In this document: positions 46,334-58,414 of the stretch, in pieces | Layout of the letters: every line of letters starts with the position of its first letter | Position numbering within the stretch: position 1 is the first letter of the stretch | NCBI GenBank assembly: GCA_949987705.1 | Contig: OX465281.1 | Coordinates: 99,790,326-99,854,325 of the forward strand | Direction: 5' to 3' | Length of the DNA: 64,000 nucleotides | From: Thereva unica | Lineage: Eukaryota; Arthropoda; Insecta; Diptera; Therevidae | Position numbers and translations under genes: made by a program | Notes under the pieces: model-generated | What the model was told of the DNA's origin: nothing | The model's database searches: none | The model's input: the letters and a program-made list of their open reading frames with translations, nothing else

Positions 46334-47863
46334 TTCGATTGCCTAATATTTCTTCAAATTCGTGGGTAAAGTTGGAGGCAATTATAATTTGTGTCTTAAA
46401 TCTATTTACTATAGTATCCAAAATTGATATGTGATCACTTTGTTCCTCTTGTTGTGAATGAATTCTGGGTTGAACAGAAATATTATCATTAACCTCATTT
46501 TCGTCGTCCATGGAGGTTGGATCGGAATTATTCTTTTCTGAAGGGGTTCTTCCTTCGTTAAGACTGATTGCTTCCGTTAATCTATTTATTTCATGTTCGG
46601 TATTAATTCTACTAAGAAAATCTGCAATTTTATTTTCTTTGCCTTTTAAATATTCAATTTTAATGTTGTATTCGCCTAGGGATAGAATCCATCTTTGTAG
46701 TCTTGGGTTTAAATCTTTTCCTAAATATTTAGTATGTAGCCATTTTAAAGCTTGGTGGTCAGTCTGTAGCTCGAATTCTTTACCGTAGAGATAGGGACGA
46801 AAATATTTAACTGCCCATATAACTGCTAATAGTTCTTTTTCTGTGGTGCTGCATCTGATTTCGTGGGAGTTTAAAGTTCTACTGGCATAGGCAATTGGGT
46901 GATTGTCTTGTAGTAGTACGGCTCCTAAAGGGTACTGGTGGCTTGCGTCAGTATTTAGCTTAAAGGGTTTGGAAAAATCCGGGTATTTCAAAATTGGGTG
47001 AGATGTTATTAAAGTTTTCAACTGTTCAAAGGCGTTCACATAAGAAGGGTCTAATTTATTAATTTGGCTATTTTTCTTTAAATATTTCATGAGTGGCTGG
47101 GCTATTTTGGCATAGTCTTTTATAAATTTTCTATAAAAACCGGTTATGCCTAAAAATGATTTGATTTGTTTTTGTGTCGTGGGGAGTTTTAGTTCTATAA
47201 TATCTTCTATTTTCTTGGGGTTAGGTTTTATTCCATTTGTGGTCAGTATGTGCCCTAGATATTCTGTTTCTTTGCAGAAAAAATTGCACTTGTCTATTTG
47301 TATTTTAAGGTTAGCTTGGCACAATTTACTGAAAATGGTTTTTATGTTTATTAAATGTTCCTGCATCGACGTACTAAAAATTAAAATATCGTCAAGATAT
47401 ACAACACATATCTTGTTAATATACTCTCTCAACACTGAGTTAATAAGCCGTTGGAAAGTTGCTGGGACATTTTTTTGGGACCGACCTAATTTATATAGAA
47501 TGCTGTCTATGTGGGGTATAGGAAACTTGTCATCTATCGTAATTTCATTAAGTTTCCTATAGTCTATTACTATACGCCATTTTTTTGTGTTGGAATTGTC
47601 CGTTATTTTTGGAACGATCCAAAGGGGGGAATTGTAGGGCGAGTTAGATTCTCTAATTATTCCCTGACGTAGCATATCTTGTATTTGGGCTTCTATCTCT
47701 TTTTCGTGTATCTGAGGATACCGATATATTTTGCAATAAATAGAGTTTTCTTGCTTTAATCTTATTTCGTGTTTAATTTCGTGGGTAAAGGTCAAATGAT
47801 CACCTTCATTAAAAAATAGGTCTTTGTTATTTACTAATAATTCTTTTAGATACGTTTTTTTTT
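46332..47863 (-). pseudogene. pol: Errantivirus Pol, reverse transcriptase and RNase H, with catalytic deletion
   Basis: Open frame with IVIDYRKLNEIT, VVYLDDILIFS, SFLGITGFYRKFIKDYAK, RNase H LNTDASHQYPLG and TDHQALKWLH, ending in Tyr-Ile codons of the TA repeat. Between YKLGRSQKN and VPATFQRLIN (near 47470) about 40 residues are absent compared with the family, an in-frame loss that removes the motif with the first catalytic Asp and the FGL-type strand. RT cannot be active. The 5' side is cut by an insertion at 47864. Confidence 0.88.
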
Positions 47864-48668
47864 GAAGCGAAGCTTCTTTTCTCGCGTTGTATTATATATA
47901 TGTAGATATACATACTATTTTGTTTCCCTAGAGTGAAATGAAACAGTGACTCACCATCGTCACGAAATATGTATGCACATACACCACGCCTGTATACACA
48001 TACTTCTGTACAATATCAAAGCCTTCTCCGAGCTGTCAAAATCGTAGTAAAAAGGGAAGCAAGTGTTTCGTGCGTGAAGTGTCGTGCCAATTCATTAATA
48101 ATAATAGTTTTTACGTTCAAAACAAAAAGTGCCGCGAGGGTTTATAGAAAATAGTTAATTACGTGCAAAAGTGCTAAGAGTGCCGTAACGTTTCATTACA
48201 ATTAGTTTTTTACGTGCACTTTTGCACTTAAAAACCCTCTGCACATTTTGAACTTTTGAAATTGTTTTTAATTTTTTAAAATCTGTGTGATGTGAAATAT
48301 TAAATATTTGGTGCAGTTTATATTAATTAAAAAAAATTTTGTTTAAATATGTTTCTTTCAATATTCGGACTCAAAACAAAAATTTTGTAATTTTGTGAAT
48401 ATATGTTCATTTTAATATCATGTAAAAATAAAATGTTTGTTTTTGTAAATATGTTTGAACAAATAAAATGTCTGTATTTTTGTAAATATGTATGTTTATT
48501 TTAATATTCTGTACAAATAAAATAGTGTTTTTTTTGTTAATATGTTTTTTGGAAAAATTAACTATGTATGCAAAATTTTAAAGTTATATTAAAATCATAA
48601 AAATGATAGTTCTTTATATTTTAAATATAAGCTTCGCTTCTGTCGGCCAATCCCGCGACTGCTACATG
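47864..48668. mobile_element. Unclassified 805-bp insertion in pol
   Basis: Splits one pol frame: the coding sense ...NHLSCEKK on the right resumes as KTYLKELLVNNKDLF on the left. Flanked by nine T on each side (47855-47863, 48669-48677), a possible 9-bp target duplication. GAAGCGAAGCTT at the left end is mirrored by AAGCTTCGCTTC ~28 bp from the right end. AT-rich interior, no convincing gene. Confidence 0.65.
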
Positions 48669-49150
48669 TTTTTTTTTCACAGCTCAAGTGGTTCTGATTG
48701 ATTTTATTAAAAATTTCATCTTTTACACTGTTAATAGGTTCTAGGTGATTCGCTTGAGCGATTTCACTGGGATAATGAAGGTTTTCGAAGGGGATTTTAT
48801 GTTCAGAGAAGATTTCTAGACATTAGTTGTCGGTATCGACTTTTGATCGGAATGGAGTTAGGAAGTTCATGTCTATAATTGCTTCATATTTTCTGCTCTT
48901 AAGAGGAAAAACTTTCCATTCCAATGTCCCTTTTCTAACCAGTTCCTTAGGGATGGGTGTAATCATTTTATATGTCATATAGGTGGGACCTCCTATTGAA
49001 TCATATATGAGGGGTTTTTGAAATTTGAAAATTTTATAGGGTAAAACATTTGGTTTTATAAGGCTAGTATCTGATCCTGTGTCCAATAAACAATTTATTG
49101 ATATGTTATTGAATGTTAATTTTATAATTGGTGTCTTATTTTCCGAGGCT
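48669..49150 (-). pseudogene. pol: Errantivirus Pol, protease part
   Basis: CLLDTGSDTSLIKPNV is the retroviral aspartic protease active site with its flanking strand. The frame meets a TAA at 48823-48825 (after KVDTDN) and then continues coherently (CLEIFSEHKIPFENLHYPSE) to the insertion at 48668. Nonsense mutation in an otherwise readable gene. Confidence 0.8.
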
Positions 49151-50112
49151 TTTCTGTAAAATTTACTTCAGAGTTCATATTGGTTTTTGCATTAATATTA
49201 TCTACTTCCATGGGTTCTGTTCTGTCATTTCGGTACAGCCCTGATCTATTTTGTTTTCTGAATTGTCCTGAGTTTCTATAATTTTTATTGTTTTGGGTGA
49301 AGTTAGGTCTTGGGAAATTTTGAAAAAATTTTGTACGGACTTTGAACGTTATTAAAAAATTTGTTTCGATTTTGACCGTTTATTTTTACTTCATCACTCT
49401 TATTATGTGGTAACTTTCTATCGAATTTGTCGGTCTTATGAATTTTAAATTCTTTTTTTATCACTTCATCACTTAAATAAACTTCTGATTGACAAAGAGA
49501 ATTATCTAGTTCAAATAAAGATTTTGTTTGATCTATTTGGATTTGTAGCATTGGCACTAATTTTGATTTTAATATCTGTACTAATTCCCTATCAATTGAT
49601 TCATAAGTAAAACTATTCATACTATTAAAATCACAAATTTCACTCGTTTCAGCCTTAATATTATTTAATTTATTAAATAAATCTTTTAAATTGTGTACCT
49701 TGATTGCCTTGGCATGAAAAAGTAATTGATGAATTGTCTGCTTCGGTTGAAATCTCAGCGTTAATGTTTTCACCACAGTGCACCAGTTCCTCTGATCTTC
49801 TGGAATTTCCAAAATGGTGTTCCTTGCTTTTCCAATAATTTTAGTGTTGATAACTTTCCTAAGGCAGTATTGTTTTAGTTGAAAATTCTGTCCTCCACAA
49901 AGTGCTTCAACATCCTCCACAGTTTTAAGGAATGACCTCAACTTGTACGAATCTTCTCCAGAAAACGGTGGGATTTCGTTAAAATTCCTGATGATTTGAT
50001 CTGCTGTTAGTTCGAATTTCGTAGTATTGATTTGATTGAGTTTGGCATCTTGGTCTATCAATTTTTATGTGAGTAAAGCCACTTGAGCTGTAAGCTCTTC
50101 TATCGTCGCCAT
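49143..50112 (-). pseudogene. gag: Errantivirus Gag
   Basis: Start MATIEELTAQVALLT at 50112 is followed by a TAA at codon ~16; the frame then runs open (LIDQDAKLNQINTTKFEL ... RNFNEIPPFSGEDSYKLRSF), a capsid-like helical protein of the errantivirus type. Near 49316-49330, in a T-rich run, the frame shifts, and the C-terminal part (NFTQNNKNYRNSGQFRKQNR) reads in another frame to ~49143. No zinc knuckle, but a basic Asn/Arg-rich tail, as in related Gags. Confidence 0.8.
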
Positions 50113-50260
50113 TTCTAAGTTTCGATTTCGATCGAAAGCTTGGTTGCGTTTTTCACTTATTTTGATCACTGTGTCTTCGCAAAATTAATATTAAATCTTA
50201 CTATGTTTCACTGATCACTTTTACTTGGTTCTTTTCACTGGATATTCTTCTTAAGAAAAA

Positions 50261-50282
50261 CAAATCCGGTTCGACTGCGCCA
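50261..50282 (-). other. Errantivirus primer-binding site
   Basis: Minus strand TGGCGCAGTCGAACCGG directly after the 5' LTR, the TGGCGCAGTCG type seen in 17.6/297-like elements. Confidence 0.75.
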
Positions 50283-50283
50283 G

Positions 50284-51281
50284 TTATTTTCTTTAATTAT
50301 TCTTTTGAGTCAAAATTTCTTAAGCGGGCCACTAAAAATCGACTATTAGATTTTAATATATCTATTAACATATTTTGGTAGCTTTATAGGTTAAAAGTAA
50401 TACCCTAAAACGGTTTTTCAAAATTTGAATTTTTCAAAAATTTATGTGCGATTTAAAATTTCGGGTACTTTTTTTTTAAAATTACAATATCTCAGCGAAT
50501 AATTACTGGATTTCAATGAAAATTGGACTGTATGTTAAGAAACAGAAGAGGAACAAAAAAAAAGAATTCACATAAAAAAAAATATATAATTTGTTTATAA
50601 ATAATTAATTTTACAATAAACAAATGGTAATTTAACTAACTTCTCGGTGCTGTAGGAGAAATTTTTTTTCCAAAAAATATTCGTTAAACTATCAACTAAA
50701 TGACTGCTCAAAAAAATTTTAGTACTCTCACACGCAATACGCGTTGCTTGCATTTGAGGAGCTCGGGAGATAGTCCATGGAATTGGTACTTTAACATTGC
50801 AAAAATGCAGGACAAGATATTATTTTTGGGATGTGTACCCCCCCCCCACCCATTTGGCCGCCATCTTGGAAAAGGTGTGCAAATGGGTTTTCCACTATAT
50901 CTCCGAAACGATACATCTTACAGAAAATTTGCAAGGACACTTTTTGTTTAGAATTAAATTATTTACAATTTTGTGGTAAAATGAATAATTAAGAAGGGTA
51001 TTACTTTTAACCTATAAAGCTACCAAAATATGTTAATAGATATATTAAAATCTAATAGTCGATTTTTAGTGGCCCGCTTAAGAAATTTTGACTCTTTCCT
51101 ATTTTTATTTGAATAAAAAAAAACAACAAAGCTAATAGTGACAACACTGAACTTTATTTTAATTAATAAAAATCACTAAGCTACTTTTATAACTTGTAAA
51201 GTTAAAATTAATAAAATAGGAGGATTCTTCAGAATCCAACCGACGGGTTTTAAGAATAATCGAAAACTAAAGTTTTAAAAA
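50284..51281 (-). repeat. Errantivirus 5' LTR, split by a MITE
   Basis: Matches 38230-38418 in two pieces, 50284-50306 and 51095-51281, around the MITE. Confidence 0.8.
50307..51094. mobile_element. MITE with ~98-bp perfect terminal inverted repeats
   Basis: 788 bp. Ends GAGTCAAAATTTCTTAAGCG and its complement, identical for ~98 bp. TTT on both sides is the target duplication, confirmed by the empty site in the other LTR (ATTCTTTTCC). The interior has no transposase. Confidence 0.9.
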
Positions 51282-51872
51282 TATTACATTTAAAAAAATC
51301 TTTCAAAATCGGAACTCTTCTTCCTTCATTGACGACTACCTACTCTTGAGAAATATGAAGTAGGGCTTTAAACGAAAATTCTAATATTTTTTATTGTTTT
51401 TTATTATGTTACGCAAATATGTAGGTATATATATTCATATTTTGAAATAGTTTACTCAATTTACTCTACAAGCAATAATAAAATCAATATAAATCAATAA
51501 CTAGAATTTTGTTCAAAAAAAAACTTATTTAATTTCTCTCAAAATAAAAAAAACACGATGCTAAATTTCCCATTAAATCTCTCTTCCCATTCATTAATTT
51601 CTTCATTCATAAATTTCATCCACCAAGAAATCATCGTAGTTTCAGCCCACCCACCCCCTTCCAAAACAAAACAAAAGGAATACCCGTGCAGAAATCTATT
51701 TTTAGATCCGAAACTTTTGGCTTTTTTTCCAACATGCGTGAAGGGCTTTGAAATGCTTTTTTAAATTCAGGCGCAAACCTGCTTTTTTTTCAATTTCTTC
51801 TAAAAAATAACAAAATTAAAAAATGTGTCTATTTTCTGATTATTATGCACTAATAAAGAAATATTATTATTT
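51282..51872. other. AT-rich non-coding
   Basis: No gene recognised; short ORFs only. Confidence 0.4.
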
Positions 51873-52010
51873 ATATTATTAAACTAATGTTGAAAACCCA
51901 TCCCCATTGATTTTAGAGGTTTAAAACAAAAATTTCTATCACTAAAACTTAAATCGGTACAACTATCGCCATCTAACAAGACAACCTGAAAGATGTTTGT
52001 CCATATCTAC
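51873..52010 (+). repeat. 138-bp dispersed repeat, copy 1
   Basis: Starts TATTATTAAACTAATGTTG and ends GATGTTTGTCCATATCTAC; a copy of equal length lies at 62523-62660 in the same orientation with ~12% differences. Unclassified. Confidence 0.75.
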
Positions 52011-53106
52011 ATTGATTATCTATAAGTAGATACGTAACCTTGTTTGCGGGCTTTGGACATAGATGGCCTTACTTACACTGATTTCAAAAATCCATGTTAA
52101 AACTGAGACTCAAGAGCTTTCGAAATATATAAAAGCTGTCTATCGGTTTCGCTGCTTATGTACATTGAACTTTTGAATTCATGTATATAGCGATCGCATG
52201 AATTGGGGTACTTGCGATTGCGCCTGCCATTCTTTGAGACAAAATTTTCGGAATTTTTGTTGTTGTGTTGTTTAAAAACGATTTTTCAGGTTTAGGGAAA
52301 AATTTAGTCGTGGAAGATTTTTATTTTTTTTTTTTTGTTTTTTTATGAAATCATATTTTTTTGTCTGCAGGTGGAGGATACGGTGCCGCAAATTTTAATT
52401 TCTGCTTTGTACAGAATATAAATTTTTTTCTATTTTCGACCAAAAGTTGAGCCTGAGAAAATTTCAGTAAAAAGTTTTAAATTACATAGAAGAGGTTTTT
52501 ATCATATAGTATCCCAGGCAATGAAGCATTTTGCCTCATCATTAAGATTTGATGTTTAATGATATGGAAAAAGTAAAATCTTTCTTTATGTAAAACCATT
52601 CCATGCTAAACTGTCGCACTTTACTCCAAAAGAATATTTTAAAATTTATAACGCACCAGGAATTGTAAGTGCTTTATAAATATAATAAGTCTTGTGCACT
52701 CTCTTCCACACCACCTAAGAGGTCGAGTACAGGGCGCGTATTTTATATCGTGGTGTCCCCAGTAGGCATAATTCACGGCTTTCAGTCAAAACGATCCTTT
52801 CGCATTCAGGCATTGCTTTGGATTTAGGACCTTGGCTATAATGATAGATCCACATAAATATATCATCCTGGAACTGTAAAACAATTGAATCCTTCTTTCC
52901 AAAATTTACAGACAGCATAACAGGGACGGGCTGAAGTGTACTATAAACCGGCTTTACTTAGTATTAACTGGTTTTGTTAATATTCATCCTCTCATCTTTA
53001 CAATTTTTCCGCAACTGCTTGTACAGGGTCTGTCACGTATGCTAGGACTCCTAATAGTTTGGCGCTATAAAATTTGTAAATAGAGTATTACAAACAACCT
53101 ATATGT
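52011..53106. other. Non-coding, AT-rich
   Basis: A 67-codon minus-strand frame at 52715-52918 has ordinary composition but I recognise no family; could be an exon fragment or chance. Confidence 0.35.
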
Positions 53107-53702
53107 AACAAATCAAAGGCTCCCAGTAGGAAAACTAGCGAGGGGTTACTCAGGTAACCCAAGAATTCATTAATGATTTGTGTAACCGCTTACATGGTAA
53201 TTGAAAAATTCTACTGCAAATTTAGTAAAATGGAGGTCTTTACATTGTAATGGCTAGGTAAGCGACTAGGTAATGACTTGTGAAATACTTTCGTTGGAAA
53301 TGTGATGTGCTTTTATTATTCTTTGTCTTGTCGAAGCCTCTCTTCTTGAGTTTATTCCGTCCTCCAAATTCGTTCGGTGTGGATCGTGCAGTGCAGTCAA
53401 AAAGATATCTTGCTAGTAAAATTCTCACCAAATGTAGCTGAAATGCAATGGTAATTTTGGATAGTAATGTTTTTAATGCTAAAAAGGGTAGCCAGAATTT
53501 TATTCTGCGTGCCATACATGGTAATCTATGTATTCACTTAATACACTTCACCTCTGAAATAAGTCCTCGTTTGTAATGCCTACAGTAAGTACTTACCGCC
53601 ATAGGACATCCCTATGTAACAGTAAGCTATTATTTCATCACAAAGGTAATGGGTCCATCTCATTATCACCTCGCTTACCTAGCCATTACATTTCCCGCTG
53701 GG
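53107..53702. mobile_element. Possible MITE with imperfect inverted ends
   Basis: CCCAGTAGGAAAA on the left and the complement CCCAGCGGGAAATG on the right; an inner pair ATGGCTAGGTAAGCG (53252) and its complement (53670-53690) supports a foldback. No clear target duplication. Confidence 0.45.
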
Positions 53703-54581
53703 TTGTAAAAACGGAGTTTTATCGGATCAGTTTTATCCCGTAAACTGTGCACTGTGAACTGTTTCCTGTGTAGATCAACAAATTACTTGCTAAACATACA
53801 ACATTCTATCGCCACTATTTCAGTACCATCGAAATTAACCCTCTCCGGCCTGCACGGCAATCTTATTCCCTCAGCATCAAATTAGATAACTCGTCTCACT
53901 CCTTCCACCTGGAGCCCTCTTTTCGTGCACTCTACAAAATAGGAATTCGTTTCTAAAAAGAACAACGGGATTCTGGAAGAATCGGTTAGTATAGCTCCTA
54001 CAACATCCAAGAATTCAAACGCAGAATTCCTCGTCAATTCTACCTCCCAAAGATCATAATGGTTAACCTATTCCACCCTTGTACTAATCTTACTGCAAGG
54101 CAATGAGCCATGATATGACAAACTAAATAATGGACTATAGTTTGGGAAATTTGTTCAAAAATCGTACAACATTTTTCAAGTTTTTTTTTGATTTTAATTT
54201 GATTCAAGGGTGGATTCACCGCATTGAGGTTAAATCAATTTTCCAATTTATTTTTGATATTATTTCATCAAAAATAAAATTTAAACACATAAAAATATTT
54301 GAATCATTTTTCAAATACAACCTGTATCTAGGGGTGGTTGAAAATGACTTATTTCTTCTTAATAATACCAAGCAACCAACCTGCAATCCGGTAGCAGCAA
54401 CAATTACCCAAAACGTAGAAAAAAGCTGCTGTATAAAGTTTATTTTTAAAATATTACTTCCCTTTAGTTTTATCCCCTTAATGCTTGATAAAATTTGGCT
54501 AGATTAAATAAAAATCAACCACCTTCGCAAATAAATATAAAAAAGAGTGCATTTAATTTGATTATGATAATTATCCTTAAA
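53703..54581. other. AT-rich, no supported gene
   Basis: A 125-codon plus-strand frame (54130-54507) is Phe/Lys/Ile-rich and looks like low-complexity translation of AT-rich DNA. Confidence 0.35.
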
Positions 54582-54971
54582 AAATAAATGGTTAAAAAAA
54601 ATTTTAAAAAAAAATTCTTTTCATTAATTAAAAAATGTACTGAAAAGTAAAAAATAAAAAATATTTTAAAGAAAGCGTGAAATTTCAATTTTAATGAAAA
54701 AGTTAATTAAAAGAATGGCGCATTTTTCATCAATAATTGAAAATATAACTGTAAATCGCGTGAGATTTATAATAACCTTCAATTTTTTGCTTTGTTAATT
54801 TCAAATTCTAACAAAATTTTTTGATGAAAAATGCGCCATTCTTTTAATTAACTTTTTCATTAAAATTGAAATTTCACGCTTTCTTTAAAATATTTTTTAT
54901 TTTTTACTTTTCAGTACATTTTTTAATTAATGAAAAGAATTTTTTTTTAAAATTTTTTTTAACCATTTATT
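54582..54971. repeat. Perfect foldback repeat, ~151-bp arms
   Basis: 54582-54733 is the reverse complement of 54821-54971 with an 87-bp spacer. Inner border CATTTTTCATCAA / TTGATGAAAAATG. Foldback or MITE-like, or a recent inverted duplication. Confidence 0.9.
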
Positions 54972-54972
54972 T

Positions 54973-55200
54973 TATTTTCTACTTTTAGTTTATTATATGT
55001 ATTCCGCCATTTTATGATGGCAATTCTATTAGATTTAAAATTACGTCACACAGTTTACTGTATTCATTTGATACCCATGTCGTGGGCTCGGTGGAACATA
55101 ATTGCAAAAACGGCCGCCATCTCGGAACCGTCTTCTTGATTTTTTTACAAAAAGGTCAGATTGCATTTAGTACTTATACATGATGAGTTGAACTCAAGTT
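54973..55200 (+). repeat. Diverged unit of the 269-bp satellite
   Basis: Shares TTTGATACCCATGTC, ATTGCAAAAACGGCCGCCAT and GGTCAGATTGCATT with the array below but is much diverged. Confidence 0.65.
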
Positions 55201-55509
55201 GAACCCAAGTCTAACTACATGTAAACGGGAGTCGAGTTGGGTTCAGGTTGACTGAACTCGACTCAGCTCTGCTACCTGGGTTTAGTTGAAATTATGCATA
55301 CGGACATGAGTTCAGTATTTGAGTAGTTGAATTTAGTTGACAGCAGCATCTCTGTGTTTGTTTGTGATTTTTTGTAACGTGCATTGCTTCTTTATTATCA
55401 ACTCACCCTTAACTCAACTATTCATCTCATCATTCATACACATTAACCACCCGAACTACGAGTGTGTGCAAAATTGGAAGTTGATCGGTTATATTTTCTA
55501 CTTTTTAGT
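55201..55509. other. Spacer with imperfect GAGTTGAAC-type repeats
   Basis: Several short GAACTCAAGTTGAACCC-like motifs in both orientations; no gene. Confidence 0.35.
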
Positions 55510-56549
55510 CTATTATAAGCTTTCCGCAATTTAGTGTTGGCCGCCATTTTGAATTTGGAATGACGCCACATAGCTTATTGTGTTCTACCTGTCATATCCT
55601 TTCATTTGATACCCATGTCAGAGTGCCGCGGAGCACAATTTCAAAAATCGGGCGCCATTTTGGAACCGCCATCTTGATATTTTTACAAAATGGCCAGATT
55701 GCATTGTCATCCAAACTAAACGTGTATGCAAAATTTCAGCTCTATCCGAAACCGGGAAGTGGGTCAAATTTAACTTCCAAGATTTGACGACAAACAGTGT
55801 AAGTGTTGGCCGCCATTTTGAATTTGTAATGACGCCACATAGCTTATTGTGTTCTACCTGTCATATCCTTTCATTTGATACCCATGTCAGAGGGCCGGTA
55901 CAATTTCAAAAATCGGGCGCCATTTTGGAACCGCTATCTTGATATTTTTACAAAATGGCCAGATTGCATTGTCATCCAAACTAAACGTGTATGCAAAATT
56001 TCAGCTCTATCCGAAACCGGGAAGTGGGTCAAATTTAACTACCAAGATTTGACGACAAACAGTGTAAGTGTTGGCCGCCATTTTGAATTTGGAATGACGC
56101 CACATAGCTTATTGTGTTCTACCTGTCATATCCTTTCATTTGATACCCATGTCAGAGGGCCGCGGAGCACAATTTCAAAAATCGGGCGCCTTTTTGGAAC
56201 CGCCATCTTGATATATTTACAAAATGGCCAGATTGCATTGTCATCCAAACTAAACGTGTATGCAAAATTTCAGCTCTATCCGAAACCGGGAAGTGGGTGA
56301 AATTTAACTTCCAAGATTTGACGACAAACAGTGTAAGTGTTGGCCGCTATTTTGAATTTGGAATGACGCCACATAGCTTATTGTGTTTTACCTGTCATAT
56401 CCTTTCATTTGATACCCATATCAGAGGGCCGCGGAGCACAATATCAAAAATCGGGCGCCATTTTGGAACCGCCATCTTGATATTTTTACAAAATGGCCAG
56501 ATTGCATTGTCATCCAAACTAAACGTGTATGCAAAATTTCAGCTCTATC
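55510..56549 (+). repeat. 269-bp satellite array 1 (~4 units)
   Basis: GTGTTGGCCGCC recurs at 55534, 55803, 56068 and 56337. Each unit has CCGCCATTTTG, GGCGCCATTTTGG, CCGCCATCTTG and CAAAATGGCC. Long frames cross units because the sequence lacks stops in one frame; they are not genes. Confidence 0.92.
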
Positions 56550-57588
56550 TGTTCCGTCCGTCACAAGGACAGCCACGAGCCAAAAAAATATTCCCGTAAA
56601 AAAATCAAAATACACAAATTCTAAAAGTAGCAAAATCCCGTCGGCAAATTCACGAATCGGAAAACCAACAGAGGCATCAATACAGTGAGAAACACGTTCC
56701 ACAAAGAACACGTATCTCTCAACACTTAAAAATGGACTCCTCCTCCCAAAAACGCCTTCCGTCATCAGACAAGTTGCCATCACTGGGATAAATAGGAATC
56801 GGTTATCAAAGGAAAGGACAACAAATACCATGTGCCAACAAACCTATGTGTTCGAAAGAGACGACCAGCTGTTCAAGCGACTACATGAACCGAAAATATT
56901 CGCCAAACCAAGGTTCCCCACCAATTTTCATTGTCAAAATTGCAAATAAATACCGACAGACGGCCAACATCAGATCAGATCACTTCAGATCTTCAAGTGC
57001 GCTTTGAGCTTGGAGATAATCAGCAAAATCGAGCTTTGAGATTTATGCTAAGAGTGATTTCGATCATCATTAAAGGGATTGAGCTTGAAATCCTTTTATT
57101 GCATCCAGAATTTCAATCATCATTAAAGGGATTGAGCTTGAAATCCTTTTATCACATCCAGAATCCACACTGACGAGAGTGAGTCAGTGCATCAGAGGAA
57201 AAACCGAGTTGAAGGTTTTTCGTTCTCAGCCAAGACGAGATCCGCTGACGAGCTTTGAGTCAGCATCTCCACCACAGCGGTTGTGGTCCAACATAGATTG
57301 GCAGCAATCAATCCACGAGACGCCGTGTACATACACCACTCGCCGCAGCAGTTCGACATACAAACTGAGCGACGCAGCAAGCAGCCAGAGAAAGCGCGGA
57401 ATCCAAAGGAGACGTGAAGTAATTCCCTACAACATAAATTAATAATCTTGAATTAAAATTAGAAATTAAGCTATTAGTGTTAACCAAATAAAGAATAATT
57501 TATTAGTGAAAGGTTTATTTTTATATTGAATCACATCCTTCCGGCACCTCTTCTTTATATTCGGAATTTATATTGGTAATTCTGAACA
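56550..57588 (+). repeat. LTR of a BEL/Pao-like retrotransposon (1039 bp)
   Basis: TGTTCCGTCC...TTCTGAACA with TG/CA borders, preceded by CTATC (56545-56549) and followed by a primer site. AATAAA at ~57487 is a likely poly(A) signal. An internal ~50-bp tandem duplication (GGGATTGAGCTTGAAATCC) lies at 57066-57165. Copy at 59009-60047. Confidence 0.9.
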
Positions 57589-57606
57589 TTGGTCCTTCGA
57601 GCCGGA
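57589..57606 (+). other. Primer-binding site
   Basis: TGGTCCTTCGAGCCGG directly after the LTR, start of the minus-strand primer site; tRNA identity not determined. Confidence 0.75.
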
Positions 57607-57633
57607 TATGTGATTCAAATAAGATAAATCAAA

Positions 57634-57936
57634 ATGGATGCTTTAATAATTCAGCAATCCGAAGTTCGTAATAAACTCGAGAAATCATATAGGAATTATC
57701 TGAAGGATGGGCCTTCCAGGAAAACAGAGCAATACTTTCTGAAGAGGCTCAAAACGCTCGACGACGACTGGATGGAATTCAAAGATAACCATCGGCAGAT
57801 TACGTCAATCAAGACAGCGAAGGATGAAAAGGAACAGCTGTACTACAAGGAAGACTGGTATGCAGATACAGAAAATACTGTTACGTTTTTACGGCTTAAC
57901 GAATTCGTAGGATTAATTAAGGAATACACTTTTTAA
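57634..57936 (+). pseudogene. gag: Gag N-terminal fragment, BEL/Pao-like
   Basis: ATG 45 bp after the primer site opens 100 codons: charged helices (EVRNKLEKSYRNYLKDGP, FLKRLKTLDDDWMEFKDNH, EDWYADTENTVTF) like the first segment of BEL/Pao-type Gags. Stops at TAA after KEYTF, and unrelated AT-rich DNA follows, so the rest of gag and all of pol are lost. Confidence 0.6.
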
Positions 57937-58414
57937 TTATCCACAATAATTTATTTATTACAAACCAAACACAATTTAAAAATAAACACAATTCTTAGAG
58001 TTCACTATAATCACTAGCAAATTTAATATTTCGCACTATTTAATTCTAATTATCGCTTTTTATTTCACTATAAATCACCACTTTTCACTTTGGAACACTT
58101 GTATCGCCTTTATAATCAAAACTGACTCGATAGCGGCTGCCAGGCGCTTTTATAAAGGCAGCTCCACCTTTGTCTACTTTCTGGAACCTTCGTTTTCTGG
58201 TTCCTTGTGGTAGGTTCTTTTATTTCCTTAAGTTTCGACCAGCTTGAAGTTGTCTTCGCTTATCGCTCGTTAGTTTAGTACATAAATTCTTAATTCAGAC
58301 AACAACCGAAAATCGTTGATTCATCCTCTCGACAAACAGATGGCGCATAATCATCGCAATACATATATCGACATATACTGTAAAATCCAGGAAGATTACG
58401 ATAAAACTCTGCAT
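57937..58414. other. Foreign sequence inside the broken element
   Basis: Contains, on the minus strand, TTTATAAAAGCGCC (TATA-like) and further on AATAAATAAATTATTG, so it may be part of another LTR in reverse. It ends at 58414, where satellite resumes. Confidence 0.4.

Noticed and set aside
53240..53515. A 91-codon minus-strand frame
   Set aside because: It lies inside a probable foldback element and resembles no family.
55560..55787. Recurring frames in the 269-bp satellite
   Set aside because: They follow the repeat unit and extend across unit borders; no protein features.
57179..57442. An 87-codon frame inside the LTR (also at 59638)
   Set aside because: Lies wholly in LTR sequence with no family features and is copied only because the LTR is duplicated.
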